From: Oceaniovalibus sp. ACAM 378
GTDB taxonomy: Bacteria > Pseudomonadota > Alphaproteobacteria > Rhodobacterales > Rhodobacteraceae
Assembly: GCF_008085915.1 (NCBI RefSeq)
Contig: NZ_VSJK01000013.1
Location: 1-64,000, forward strand
Direction: 5' to 3'
Length of the DNA: 64,000 bases
Shown here: piece by piece, positions 26,633 to 37,200 of the stretch
How positions within the stretch are numbered: position 1 is the first letter of the stretch
Layout of the letters: each line of letters opens with the position of its first letter
The notes under the pieces: generated by a model
The model's database searches: none
Told to the model about the DNA's origin: nothing
What the model saw: only the letters and a program-made list of their open reading frames with translations
Made by a program: the position numbers and the translations under genes

Positions 26633-27116
26633 GGGTTTCCAGCACCCTCTGCAGGATCGCGGCCTCGATGATCACCGGTTTGCCGGATTTCTTTTCCACC
26701 TCCGTGGCCACTTCGGCCGCCATTAGAGCCGCGACTCGGGATGGCCATGTGACCCAAGTGTCGCGCTCTTGCCGCGCCAGCCGGAACACAAGTGTTTCCG
26801 CCCGGGCGCGGTCGACCAACGTGCCCTTCTTCTTCTGGATTGCCAGCTGACGTTCTTGCGCCTGGTAGACCGTCAGCGCGGTGCGGGCCTTCAGATAGGA
26901 CGAGCTGTCGGCTGGGCCGCTGAACCCACTATCGCCGCCAGTGCTGCGCCGCTGCTGGTCCGGATCGGTCATCTCGCCGCGACGCAGATCAGACGCGGCG
27001 GCGTTGATCGAGCCATCGCCGTACACCACCAGCCGACCAGCCTTGCGGGCCTTCTGAATGGCCCCGCGAGACAGGCCGGAATGGGTGGAATATTCGCGCT
27101 CGGACATACCTTCCAT
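26580..27116 (-). CDS. Terminase small subunit-like DNA-binding protein (Nu1 type)
   Basis: The 178-residue protein starts with a winged-helix-like DNA-recognition segment (REYSTHSGLSRGAIQKARKAGRLVVYGDGSIN, about residues 6-37), then helices that include a Lys-rich QLAIQKKKGTLVDR and an oligomerisation-like C-terminus. This pattern and its overlap with the GpA gene fit the Nu1-like small terminase subunit that recognises the packaging site. The start is uncertain: GTG 27128, ATG 27116 and ATG 27107 are all possible. AAGG lies too close to the last of these. Confidence 0.75.
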   Translation of the reverse strand: MEGMSEREYSTHSGLSRGAIQKARKAGRLVVYGDGSINAAASDLRRGEMTDPDQQRRSTGGDSGFSGPADSSSYLKARTALTVYQAQERQLAIQKKKGTLVDRARAETLVFRLARQERDTWVTWPSRVAALMAAEVATEVEKKSGKPVIIEAAILQRVLETHVRAQLDALADLRVSLG

Positions 27117-27226
27117 GGCAGTGTTCACTTTGATTAAGGCGATGATAATGCTTGTTATTTAGTTGATTGAAATCGCCGACAGAGCGAGTCCTGGATCAAG
27201 ACATCACCCCCAGCAAGGACTCCGCC

Positions 27227-27772
27227 ATGGCGAAACTCACCGAAACCCAAACCATGATCCTCAGTGCGGGTACACAGCGCGCTGACAATATTGCCCTGCC
27301 ACTGCCCAAGGGGCTGAATGGTGCCGCCGCAAAGATGACCGTCACCAAGATGATCCAACGAGGGTGGCTGGACGAGGTTGACGCCGACCTGCGCCAAGGT
27401 GAACCGCTCTGGCGCGAAACCGGCGACGGCCATGGCACCACGCTGGTCGTCACCGACGCAGGGCTGCTTGCCATCGGGATCGTACCGGTGGTGGTGAAGA
27501 CTATGGTCGCCATCCGCAAGCATGCGGCCGAAACTCCCGAGGCCAAGCAGCCGACACCGCGCGCCGGTACCAAGCAGGCGATGCTGATTGAGATGCTGCA
27601 AACGGCAGAGGGTGCGACGATGCAGGCGATCGTCGCTGCCACCGGCTGGCAGGCTCATACCGCGCGCGGGGCAATGTCGGGGGCCTTGGGCAAGAAGCTG
27701 GGGCTGGTTGTGACCTCGGTAAAGGAAGACGGTAGGGGCAGGGTTTACCGGATCAGCAGCAACACTGCATGA
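27227..27772 (+). CDS. DUF3489 domain-containing protein
   Basis: The 181-residue protein has a DUF3489 C-terminal segment (GTKQAMLIEMLQTAEGATMQAIVAATGWQAHTARGAMSGALGKKLG, split here only by description: residues about 111-155), a winged-helix-like fold common in alphaproteobacterial mobile regions. ATG 27227 has AAGGA 8 nt upstream; the longer frame back to 27167 lacks such a site. It is transcribed divergently from the terminase genes, marking the end of the late operon. A DNA-binding role is likely but unproven. Confidence 0.75.
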   Translation: MAKLTETQTMILSAGTQRADNIALPLPKGLNGAAAKMTVTKMIQRGWLDEVDADLRQGEPLWRETGDGHGTTLVVTDAGLLAIGIVPVVVKTMVAIRKHAAETPEAKQPTPRAGTKQAMLIEMLQTAEGATMQAIVAATGWQAHTARGAMSGALGKKLGLVVTSVKEDGRGRVYRISSNTA

Positions 27773-27784
27773 TTTTACCCGCGG

Positions 27785-28387
27785 TCAGTCGAGCAGTCGG
27801 TAATGAACCTCGGTCGGTTTGCAGTCGGCCCCATTGATCGGGATCATATCCTGAGGACAGGTTGACATAACCACGACGCAGTCGATGGCAGCGCGCAGCG
27901 TAACATAGTCTCCCGGCTTGCTGAGTGGCTCGCCCCAAATGATTTTTCCGTCAGGTGCTACGGGAATGTTCATCCACAGGTTCAATGGTGCTGGGCAGTC
28001 CGGCGCGCGCAGATCGAGCTGTGCCAACGCGGCGTGCAGATTGTCAGTACAATTATCGTGATACTCCCGGCACCCCAGCATGGCGTAGCGGTGCACATCG
28101 CAGGCTGCGATGACGGTGTCATGACGCCCGGGCGAGGTGTCCTCTTCCAAAAGCAGGATCGGCCGCCGCCGATTAGTGGTCAGTGCATCACCTTTGGCCG
28201 GGAATATGTCCTGAAGCGTCGCGTGAAGATGCTCCATCGACATGAATTCGGACAGGTCGTCGGCATTAAAGCACCAGGTATCCACAACCTGTTGGCCATG
28301 GGTATTGATGATCTGAATTGCCTTTCCTTTGGCAACACGGACGGCTCGACCGCGTCGGGCAGGGACCGCCATCAGGTTTGTCGTCAT
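27785..28387 (-). CDS. DUF1989 (urea carboxylase-associated / YcgI family) protein
   Basis: The 200-residue protein matches DUF1989: ARRGRAVRVAKGKAIQIINTHG, WCFNADDLSEFMSMEHLHA, the Cys/His-containing CREYHDNCTDNLHAAL and NLWMNIPVAPDGKIIWGEP. Family members occur beside urea amidolyase and amino-acid catabolic genes and have conserved metal-ligand-like Cys and His residues. ATG 28387 is preferred because AAAGGA lies about 8 nt upstream. A metabolic gene of this kind next to phage packaging genes is unusual and suggests cargo. Its reaction is not established. Confidence 0.75.
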   Translation of the reverse strand: MTTNLMAVPARRGRAVRVAKGKAIQIINTHGQQVVDTWCFNADDLSEFMSMEHLHATLQDIFPAKGDALTTNRRRPILLLEEDTSPGRHDTVIAACDVHRYAMLGCREYHDNCTDNLHAALAQLDLRAPDCPAPLNLWMNIPVAPDGKIIWGEPLSKPGDYVTLRAAIDCVVVMSTCPQDMIPINGADCKPTEVHYRLLD

Positions 28388-28467
28388 GTCTTGCATCCTT
28401 TGCCATCGGCGCCGTTATTGTCTCGGTCGGCAAACTGTCACGTCGGATTGCCAACAGCATCACTGAT

Positions 28468-29487
28468 TCAGGTCTGGTCGTATTCCATGATAGCGATGGG
28501 CGATTCCTTGTTATCGCGCAGTGCCTCGAGATAAGCGCGGCCAGAATAACCACAGCGATTGAGGTAAGAAATTGTATGCGACGCCGAGCCAGCTTGGTCT
28601 TCGCGGGCTCTAAAAAGTGCGACGTGCGCAAATGACTCGACGCGATGTCGTGCCAGCGCGTCGATCCTTCCAGCTAGAGTTAGTGCCATGTCATTACGCA
28701 TGCGTGTCTCCAAAAGCTCTAGAATTCCTATGCGATTAGTTAGCGAATTCAGATTGGCCACCGTGTCAGCGGCAGCAATCTGTGCGGCGTTCAAATCATC
28801 CATTGCTGTTCGGACGGAGACGAGGGCCGCTGAGGCTAATAACGCCGCATCAATAAAGCTTTCGAACCGATCAATGGCAAAATCGGGTGCGTTTCGTGCT
28901 TGCCGCGCGCGATCAAAGAACCGCGCTTCTAGCTGGTAGAGGGCACCTGCTGCTGCTGACCATTCTGGCAATGGATTTGCAATACTCCAAGCGTCGTCAA
29001 TTTGTTTGCACACCGCTCGTAAAGTGACAAAATCGCGCTGTATCTCGGCATCATGAAGATCCTCGATCCGACTTTCGATATGTGCAAGACGATCATCAAT
29101 TGCTTTAATCTGTCCGGTTAGGCGGTCTAGCTTTGTCGACATTACAGAAAAACCTGCAAGGCTTACGCCAAGCCCTAGGCCACTTAGCACCAAACCACCA
29201 ATTTGAAGTCCCTGAAGCGCCTCGAGACTCGCCAGAATTTGTCGGTTCTGCAAGTAAGTTGCGATGCCGCTAGTTGCTGTGAGGGGCGAAGCAATGGCAG
29301 AAAGCGCTGACGGCCCAGCGTTGATCAGTGATGTCGAGATTTGCTGCGCGGCCCCAGTTTCCTGCAGGTGTGCCACGATACGGCCCGTGTGGGGATTGAG
29401 GATCAGTGCACCCACCTGTCGAAGCGCGCCGCTCATTACCTGGGACTGAAGGAGGGCTGGAACCTCAAACAACAGCGGCGGAATCAT
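28468..29487 (-). CDS. Unknown protein with central membrane segment and coiled coil (second gene of a pair)
   Basis: The 339-residue protein starts at ATG 29487 (AGGAG 7 nt upstream). Residues about 1-95 are amphipathic with an Ala/Ser-rich stretch; residues about 96-120 (LQIGGLVLSGLGLGVSLAGFSVM) form a Gly-rich hydrophobic hairpin. A predicted coiled coil follows (KLDRLTGQIKAIDDRLAHIE, about 122-141), then a long helical bundle with conserved-looking RARQARNAPDFAIDRF. Helix-hairpin-helix designs of this kind occur in alpha-pore-forming toxins and membrane-remodelling effectors, but no family was recognised. It overlaps the upstream gene by 23 nt, so the two are almost certainly cotranslated. 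GC is lower than in the phage genes. Confidence 0.7.
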   Translation of the reverse strand: MIPPLLFEVPALLQSQVMSGALRQVGALILNPHTGRIVAHLQETGAAQQISTSLINAGPSALSAIASPLTATSGIATYLQNRQILASLEALQGLQIGGLVLSGLGLGVSLAGFSVMSTKLDRLTGQIKAIDDRLAHIESRIEDLHDAEIQRDFVTLRAVCKQIDDAWSIANPLPEWSAAAGALYQLEARFFDRARQARNAPDFAIDRFESFIDAALLASAALVSVRTAMDDLNAAQIAAADTVANLNSLTNRIGILELLETRMRNDMALTLAGRIDALARHRVESFAHVALFRAREDQAGSASHTISYLNRCGYSGRAYLEALRDNKESPIAIMEYDQT

Positions 29488-30283
29488 ACTGAAGCTCCTG
29501 GATGATGTTTGAGGTCGTTGTTTCGATTGATCGACGATAGCAGGAAAGCGCGGACTGAGGACCTTCCGTTGTAGGTTCCCCGATGATTGAAGCAGCAATG
29601 GACGTGAGCACCTTGTCATTCAGTCGATTGACCGCCCGATCTTTGAGCCGGAAGCCCCGCGTCAGACCTGTTGCGGTCGCGATTGAAGCTACTCCAAAGA
29701 CACCAAGCAGCACGGGAACGCTGATCGCTGAAGTGGTCACTAGGCCGAAGAAAGCTGCTGTAGTGCCCACAGCCATGGCAGGTGCAGCCAGCAGAGCACC
29801 TGCACCAAGTGCGACCGGAGCTCCGACGCTTCCGATATCAATCGCATTCGACCAAAGACTTCCATCTGCCTTTGAGGCAAAGTCGGCTTGCTCAAAATAG
29901 GTTGCGGCATTGCTGATGTCGAGCAACTTTTCTGAGGCCATTTTTTCTAGTCGAGTCAATTCCGGTTTTAATCGTGCTGCAACAATTGGATCAACTCTCG
30001 TGGCGCAAAACGACGTTGGCTTGCCTATGATTTCGACCATGGAGGCATTTTCCAATGTCTCTCTAATCAACGGTGCCAGATCAAGGGCCACGCGGGTGAG
30101 GGAAATCTTTGCATCAAACAAGCATTCATCGCGCCACTCAAGAATGCGCCGCCTAACCAGCATTTCGGCAGCGGTTTGGTCCGATAACTCCACCGTAAAT
30201 GTCTCACTTGTCTGGAACTTTCGGCTCCATGCTATAGCCGATAGCGAGAGGTCAGCAACGGTCAACTGTAAGTGATTTTGCAT
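29465..30283 (-). CDS. Unknown protein with two or more membrane segments (first gene of a pair)
   Basis: The 272-residue protein has a soluble N-terminal domain (residues 1-145, ending in a possible coiled coil LTRLEKMASEKLLDIS). Adjacent hydrophobic helices follow (APVALGAGALLAAPAMAVG, about 159-177; FGLVTTSAISVPVLLGVFGV, about 183-202; and SIATATGLTRG). A C-terminal amphipathic region starts with the basic RLKDRAVNRLNDK. No family is recognised. It is paired with the next gene through a 23-nt overlap and lies between a DUF1989 gene and a methyltransferase gene in the prophage cargo zone. Confidence 0.7.
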   Translation of the reverse strand: MQNHLQLTVADLSLSAIAWSRKFQTSETFTVELSDQTAAEMLVRRRILEWRDECLFDAKISLTRVALDLAPLIRETLENASMVEIIGKPTSFCATRVDPIVAARLKPELTRLEKMASEKLLDISNAATYFEQADFASKADGSLWSNAIDIGSVGAPVALGAGALLAAPAMAVGTTAAFFGLVTTSAISVPVLLGVFGVASIATATGLTRGFRLKDRAVNRLNDKVLTSIAASIIGEPTTEGPQSALSCYRRSIETTTSNIIQELQYDSAAVV

Positions 30284-30322
30284 TGAGCTGGTAGTCGATC
30301 CGGCCCGGAAGCAATGGCGCGT

Positions 30323-31591
30323 TCATCCCGCAAACCTCTTGGCCCTCAGGTCGGCAAAGGTCTCGCCGCTTTCCGCGAGGACAGCGTTTGCGCCGGTGAA
30401 CTGCTGCCAACGATCAATGGCGACATCGACATAGGCCGGGTTTAACTCGATCCCGAAGCAAACGCGTCCGGTAGTTTCTGCGGCGATCAGCGTGGTGTCA
30501 GATCCCATGAACGGTTCAAAGACGGCCTGACCCGGGCTGGAATTGTTCAGGATCGGGCGGCGCATGCACTCGACCGGCTTCTGGGTGCCGTGCACGGTGG
30601 TGGCATCCTGATCCTTGCCGGAAATGTGCCACAGCGTGGTCTGTTTCCGGTCGCCCGCCCAGTGGCCCTTGCCCGTTTTCTTGACGGCATACCAGCACGG
30701 TTCATGCTGCCAATGATAGTCTCCGCGGCTGAGAACGAGGCGGTCCTTGGCCCAGATGATCTGCGACCTAACAGCGAAACCCGCTGATACGAGGCTTTCG
30801 GCCACCGTCGCCGCATGCAGCGCACCATGCCAGACATAGGCCACGTCGCCGGGAAACAGCGCCCAAGCCTCGCGCCAGTCGGCACGGTCATCATTCAGAA
30901 CCTTGCCCGTGCGTTTGGTCTTGGCCGCCCCCGCCTGGTTGCGCCAGGACGGATCATATTCCACGCCATAGGGTGGATCGGTGACCATCAGGAGCGGCTT
31001 CACATCGCCCAGAAGTCGGCCGACCACATCGGCGGATGTGCTGTCGCCGCAGATCAGCCGGTGTGATCCGAGCTGCCAGAGATCGCCTGCAACCGACACC
31101 GGCCTGACCGGCGGTTCGGGAATATCATCTTCCCCCTCAACCGCCTCCCCTTCAACCTGATCCGGATCGCGCAGCAGCGCATCAAGATCCCCGTCAGCTA
31201 TCCCGAGCAGCGACAGGTCGAAATCCTCAGCCAGCAGCCCCGCGATCTCGTCGCGCAGTGTTGCCTCGTCCCATTCGCCCAGCTCGGTGAGCTTATTGTC
31301 GGCGATGCGGTACGCCCGGCGCTCGGCCTCGTCGAGATGGCTGAGCCGGATCACCGGTACGTCCTTCAACCCCAGCGCCGTGGCCGCCAGCACCCGGCCA
31401 TGCCCGGCAATCAGCTCGCCGTCGTCGGCGACCATGCACGGCACCGTCCAGCCGAATTTCGCCATGCTGGCGGCGATCTTAGCCACCTGATCGCTGCCGT
31501 GGATCTTGGCATTGCGGGCATAGGGGCGCAGCCAGTCAATCGGCCACGTCTCGATCTGGCTCGGTGCAAAGACCAGCAACTGTATGTTCAT
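30323..31591 (-). CDS. ParB-like domain fused to DNA methyltransferase
   Basis: The 422-residue protein has an N-terminal ParB/Srx-like nuclease-fold domain (PIDWLRPYARNAKIHGSDQ and the LIAGHGRVLAA signature, about 50-60). It is joined by an acidic linker (about 145-165) to an N6-adenine/N4-cytosine methylase with catalytic DPPYGVEYD (about 205) and the SAM-binding FEPFMGSDTTLIAA (about 360). Such fusions are frequent in prophages and methylate phage DNA, probably for protection from host restriction. I use ATG 31591; an in-frame TTG 6 codons upstream is possible. No cognate restriction enzyme gene is adjacent. Confidence 0.85.
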   Translation of the reverse strand: MNIQLLVFAPSQIETWPIDWLRPYARNAKIHGSDQVAKIAASMAKFGWTVPCMVADDGELIAGHGRVLAATALGLKDVPVIRLSHLDEAERRAYRIADNKLTELGEWDEATLRDEIAGLLAEDFDLSLLGIADGDLDALLRDPDQVEGEAVEGEDDIPEPPVRPVSVAGDLWQLGSHRLICGDSTSADVVGRLLGDVKPLLMVTDPPYGVEYDPSWRNQAGAAKTKRTGKVLNDDRADWREAWALFPGDVAYVWHGALHAATVAESLVSAGFAVRSQIIWAKDRLVLSRGDYHWQHEPCWYAVKKTGKGHWAGDRKQTTLWHISGKDQDATTVHGTQKPVECMRRPILNNSSPGQAVFEPFMGSDTTLIAAETTGRVCFGIELNPAYVDVAIDRWQQFTGANAVLAESGETFADLRAKRFAG

Positions 31592-31689
31592 GTGGCGGGG
31601 GGAGCCCAATTCTGTCGTGATTTACAAAGCGCATTCGCGATGGTCACGAGTTTTCGGGCGACGGCTGTGACAACAAGCTTATGTGGTTT

Positions 31690-32546
<857 letters not shown>

Positions 32547-32684
32547 GCTCTCTTCCTTCTGATCCGTGGTCCTGATTGGCCACATTCAACTGTTCGAGAC
32601 GATGAAGAGAGACGGTGCTGGCTCGCTGGTAAAACGTGGTCACCGTTCAAATCGTGGGCCACTAGGTCCAAACGCCAAACACCG

Positions 32685-32722
32685 TCCCATCACCCGACCT
32701 CGGCCGAGGTCGGGTGATGGGA
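32685..32722. repeat. 38-bp perfect palindrome
   Basis: TCCCATCACCCGACCTCGG is followed with no spacer by its exact reverse complement. It lies 139 nt upstream of the IS110 transposase start. It has no T-run, so a simple terminator is unlikely. Confidence 0.85.
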
Positions 32723-32841
32723 GTAGATTAACAGATCAGGGATACAGAAGGTCCATGGGGCGGTTCTCATTTGGGGCAGGGCGGACGTGCCGATGCGCGC
32801 GGACAGCATGGCCAGCGACAAGATCGGGATCCGCGATGTGG

Positions 32842-32880
32842 TGAAAAACGAAAGCGCCCGAGAGGGTTTCCTCCGGGCGC
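32842..32880 (-). terminator. Strong rho-independent terminator downstream of the restriction operon
   Basis: On the minus strand GCGCCCG...CGGGCGC (32854-32880), with an inner GAGG/CCTC pairing around an AAAC loop, is followed by TTTCGTTTTT. It lies about 340 nt past the last gene of the operon. Confidence 0.75.
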
Positions 32881-33222
32881 CATTCTTCGATGATCAAGGG
32901 GTGGGTCAAGAGGGGCAACTTTGTTAAACCAAAAATGCACGCAGATTCAACAGCTTCCCAGCAGTGGCTTCCACAGGCTGGCTTCCGGCGGGGTGGCTTC
33001 CACAAAAGAATCCAGCAGGCCGAAGTCCTGACACGGCAAGCCTTTGATAATGAGTCGCTTTTCCCAAAATTAAGCGGCAGGTGGATTCCGCCTGGATTCC
33101 CCGGTGAAGAAGCCAGGCGCTAGCGAAATGCCGCGCTGCGCCCCCCCGTATACGTTTCGGGCCGGGGAGGAACCATGCCAAGGGGGGCTCATCCCACAGC
33201 CGACGGATGTCGAGCACATAAG

Positions 33223-34200
33223 TCAGAATGGAATCTCGTCCGGTGACGCGTCGAGCTTTGGCAGGGCGTTCGCTGGCAGTGGAATGTTGTATGTCACGTA
33301 AAGATTCAGGATGTCTTCACGGTCCATAAACATTATCTGGCTGCGCTTTGACGCGTCGAGCTTTCCGCCCAGCCAATTGCGCGCTTGCTTGGTTATGATG
33401 CCACCGGCGACGATAAAGGCATGGTCGACGAGGGCCTTCTTGCTCGTTTCGGGGTCGAAAACCTCATGCCCCAGCATCATCAAGACTTGCTGGTAAATCT
33501 CGGCAATATTGGCATTCGATCCCTTCGTCATTCCGGCTGAGTCAAGTTTTCCCTTCTTCGCCTGAATGCCAAAGTATAGGACGTGCTGGGTGGGCAGAAC
33601 AAAGCGCATCCAGACGTCCTTGCCATACTCGAGGGCCTTGTCGGAGTGACCAGCAGCGGTGAGGCGGTGAAAGCCAAGCTGCCTAAACAAGGGCAGCAGG
33701 ATTTCCTCGATAAGCTCGTCCTCGCTGCATGTGTCGAGATAGGCGTTGAGCTGCCTTTTACGCTCTGTTTCTTTGGGGGTTAATGGGCGATGAGGGTTGG
33801 TCGCCGTCGATACTGTCTTGCTGCCTATGTGGCGAACCTGTAGCATCGGTTCCTCATCATAGTAGGCTTCATAGCCTTCTCTGGTCAGGGACTCATTTAG
33901 CAAAGCCAAGGCTTTGCTGCGATCAAGGTCGCCGTCTTCCGCTTCGCGTGGATCCATCAGCGTCCGAAGCAAAACGACAAAGCGCGTTGGCATCTGAAAG
34001 GCAGCGGGTTGTGGTTCTTCCAGAAGATCTTCGAGGCGTTGTGAAGTCCAGATCGCACGTGTGCTGCCATCGTGAACAAAGTCGAGATCGCACTCTTCAA
34101 AAAACTTAGTGATGAAAAAACTGGACCGACGAGGAAAATGCGCCGCATCCCCAATGACCATTTCGGCAATCGCGCGAAGGTTTCGCGGTTTGAACTTCAT
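33223..34200 (-). CDS. PD-(D/E)xK nuclease-like protein at the end of the restriction operon
   Basis: The 325-residue protein has an N-terminal domain (MKFKPRNLRAIAEMVIGD; residues 1-120). The central region looks like a Mrr-type PD-(D/E)xK fold: FRQLGFHRLTAAGHSDKALEYGKD (about 175-198) supplies Glu/Asp and YFGIQAKKGKLD (about 210-221) supplies the QxK motif. It follows hsdR by 70 nt on the same strand and precedes the operon terminator. It may be an extra nuclease effector associated with the restriction system. The nuclease call rests on the motif pattern alone. Confidence 0.65.
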   Translation of the reverse strand: MKFKPRNLRAIAEMVIGDAAHFPRRSSFFITKFFEECDLDFVHDGSTRAIWTSQRLEDLLEEPQPAAFQMPTRFVVLLRTLMDPREAEDGDLDRSKALALLNESLTREGYEAYYDEEPMLQVRHIGSKTVSTATNPHRPLTPKETERKRQLNAYLDTCSEDELIEEILLPLFRQLGFHRLTAAGHSDKALEYGKDVWMRFVLPTQHVLYFGIQAKKGKLDSAGMTKGSNANIAEIYQQVLMMLGHEVFDPETSKKALVDHAFIVAGGIITKQARNWLGGKLDASKRSQIMFMDREDILNLYVTYNIPLPANALPKLDASPDEIPF

Positions 34201-34270
34201 GAAGCTAACCTTCTCAACTGTTCAGCAGTTGCAATAAAGGGTCTGTTTTCCCCATCGCATAACGGGATAC

Positions 34271-37200
34271 TTATCCACTCGAAATTTCGGACAGCATCGC
34301 CTCCGACTGAGCAAGCACACCCCGTACGGCAGCATCTTCGAGGTCGGGTGGATAGCCGTACTTTCGGAGGATTCGCTTTACGAGAACGCGCAGCCGCGCA
34401 CGGGCGCTGTCGCGGTGGGCCCAGTCGATGCTGACATTGGCCTTCAGGCCTTTCAGAAGTTCATGCGCGATGATCTTCAGCTGGTCATTCCCGAGGACGT
34501 CGACGGCGCTCTGATTGTCGGCCAGTGCATCATAGAAGGCGATCTCTTCTGGCGTCAGCCCTGTTTCTTCGCCCCTGTTTCTAGCCTCGCGGACCTCCTT
34601 CGCCAGCGCGATCAACTCCTGCAGCACCTCGACTGTGCTGATGGCATTGATGTGATAGCGCGAGATTGCCTCATCCAGCCGTTCCGAAAACTTCCGCGTC
34701 TCAATGACGTTCGACCGACTGCGCGACCTGATCTCATCATTCAGAAGCTTTTTCAGCGCCTCCAAGGCGAGGTTCCTTTTCTCCATTTGACCGATTTCGG
34801 CCAAAAACTCGTCTGACAAGATGGAAATGTCTGGCGAGGAAAGCCCGGCCGCCGACAGGATGTCGACGATTTCGGTCGATGCAACCGCATCATTGACGAT
34901 CTGGCGGATTGCCAGGTCGCGGTCGGCCGCAGAGCGACCGGAGGTATCGGCGGCCTTGACCATGGCGGTGCGCACGGTCTGGAAGAAGCCAACCTCGTCA
35001 CGAACCTCTCGGGCGGTATCGCTGGCCGAACTGAGCGCAAAGGCCTTGGACAGTGCAAGCACGGCATCCTGATACCGACGGTGCGCCGCCTTCTTGGCTT
35101 CCTTGTCAGTTTCGCGCTGGGCGGCCTCGTCTTGCTTTGCAAGGATCCAATCAAGAGCGCCTGCCAAGGTAACGAGGCGCTGGTGCGGCGTGCCCGTCAG
35201 CCCGGTGGCATAGTCGAAGCCGTGGAACATGGCGCGCACCACATCCAGCCGTTCCAGAAGCGCTGCAACCGCCTCGGTCTCGTCGATACCTGCTTGTTCC
35301 TGATCCGATGCGGAATACTGACCCAGCGCGGATTTCAGGTTCTGCGCGATGCCGATATAGTCGACGATCAGTCCTGCAGGCTTGTCGCTGAACACCCGGT
35401 TCACCCGTGCAATGGCCTGCATCAGCCCATGCCCGCGCATCGGCTTGTCGATGTACATCGTGTGCATAGACGGAGCGTCAAAGCCAGTCAGCCACATGTC
35501 GCGCACGATCACCAGCTTGAGCGGGTCTTTCGGATCCTTCGCGCGCTTTGCCAGAAGGTCGCGCCGCGCCTTGCCGCCGATATGGGGCTGCCAGTTCTCG
35601 GAATCCGAGGCAGACCCCGTCATGACGATCTTTATCACGCCACCTGCGTCGTCGTCGGAATGCCATTCCGGGCGAAGGGCCACGATCTGGTTGTAGAGGT
35701 CCACACAGATACGACGGCTCATGCAGACGACCATGGCCTTGCCGTCCATCGCCTGCACGCGCGCCTCAAAATGCGTGACCAGATCCTCAGCAACCATGCG
35801 CAGCCGTTTCTCGGAGCCGACAAGCGCCTCGACGGTGGACCATTTTCGCTTCAGCCGTTCCTGCTCGCTGACAGCTTCATCCTCGGTCAGCTCTTCGATT
35901 TCGGCATCAACCTTGGGCTTTTCCGCGTCGGGCAGCTCAATCCTGGCAAGACGGGACACATAGTAAATCGGCACCGTCGCCCCATCCTCGACGGCGCGGC
36001 TGATATCGTAGACGTCGATGTAATGGCCAAACACCGCTGGCGTGTTCACATCATCCTGTTCAATTGGCGTTCCGGTGAAGCCGATGAAAGAGGCCATGGG
36101 CAAAGCATCGCGCAGGTGCTTGGCAAAACCATAGGCGATGGCACCGGTCTTCTCGATGCGGGCTTTGAATCCGTACTGGCTGCGGTGGGCCTCGTCAGCG
36201 ATGACGACCACATTGCGCCGGTCTGTCAGCATTGGGTAAGCCTCGCCCTTCTCAGGGGCAAATTTCTGGATGGTCGTGAAGATGACCCCACCTGAGGCGC
36301 GTGCCAACGCATTCTGCAGATCCTCGCGGCTTTCGGCCTGTATCGGTGTCTGGCGGATCAAATCCCGGCACATTGAGAATGTACCGAATAGTTGATCGTC
36401 CAGATCGTTGCGGTCGGTAATCACCACGATTGTAGGATTTTCCATCGCGGGTTCGCGCACGAGTTGCCCGGCGTAGAACGCCATCAGCAGGCTTTTGCCT
36501 GAGCCTTGCGTGTGCCAGATCACCCCGGCCTTGCGATCACCCTGCGACCGGCTGGCCTCAATGGTGCTGATCACCGCGCGCTTGACCGCGTGGAACTGGT
36601 GATAGCCTGCGATGATTTTTGCGATGCCGCCGGGGGTGTCACCAAAGACGGTGAAGTCCCGCAGCAGCGACAGCAGCCGTGGGCGCTCAAACACGCCTTC
36701 GATCAGCACCGACATTTCCGGCGCACCTTTCGGGGCCACATCAATTCCATCAGTCGTGCGCCAAGGCATGAAGCGTTCGATGTCGGCGGTCAGCGACCCG
36801 ATGCGAGCCTGAATGCCGTCGGTCGTAATCAGCACAGCATTGGCGCGAAATAGCGATCCGATCTGCGCTTTGTAGGTTTGCAACTGGTTGAAAGCCGCAC
36901 CCAGCGTTGCGGTTTCCGCGCCGGGCTTTTTCACCTCGATCACGCCCACCGGCAGGCCGTTCAGGAATACCACCACATCGGGGCGGCGGTTGTTGCCGTT
37001 CTCGATCACCGTGAACTGGGCAATGGCCAGCCAGTCGTTTTGCTGATCCTCCGGGTCGATCAGGCGCACGGTGTCACCGCGGATCGTGCCGTCCTCGGTG
37101 CGGTACTCTACCGGTACACCTTCGACCAAGGCGCGGTGCAGGCGGCGGTTCTCTTCAATTAGCGAGGGACGTTCCACTGCAAGTAACTTACGCAATGCAT

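Larger units (their letters stand above)
32547..33222. other. 676-nt intergenic region between IS110 remnant and restriction operon
   Basis: I see no convincing gene here. It holds a 38-bp perfect palindrome, a strong minus-strand terminator and a short GTGGCTTCCA direct repeat near 32964-33003. An open frame on the minus strand (32736-33005) runs through the terminator hairpin and has no recognisable similarity. Confidence 0.6.

Noticed and set aside
32736-33005. 89-codon open frame on the minus strand
   Set aside because: It reads straight through a strong terminator hairpin and has no similarity that I can recognise.
35081-36295. 404-codon open frame on the plus strand
   Set aside because: It is antisense to the clearly identified hsdR helicase region and shows no family features; long antisense frames are expected in high-GC coding DNA.
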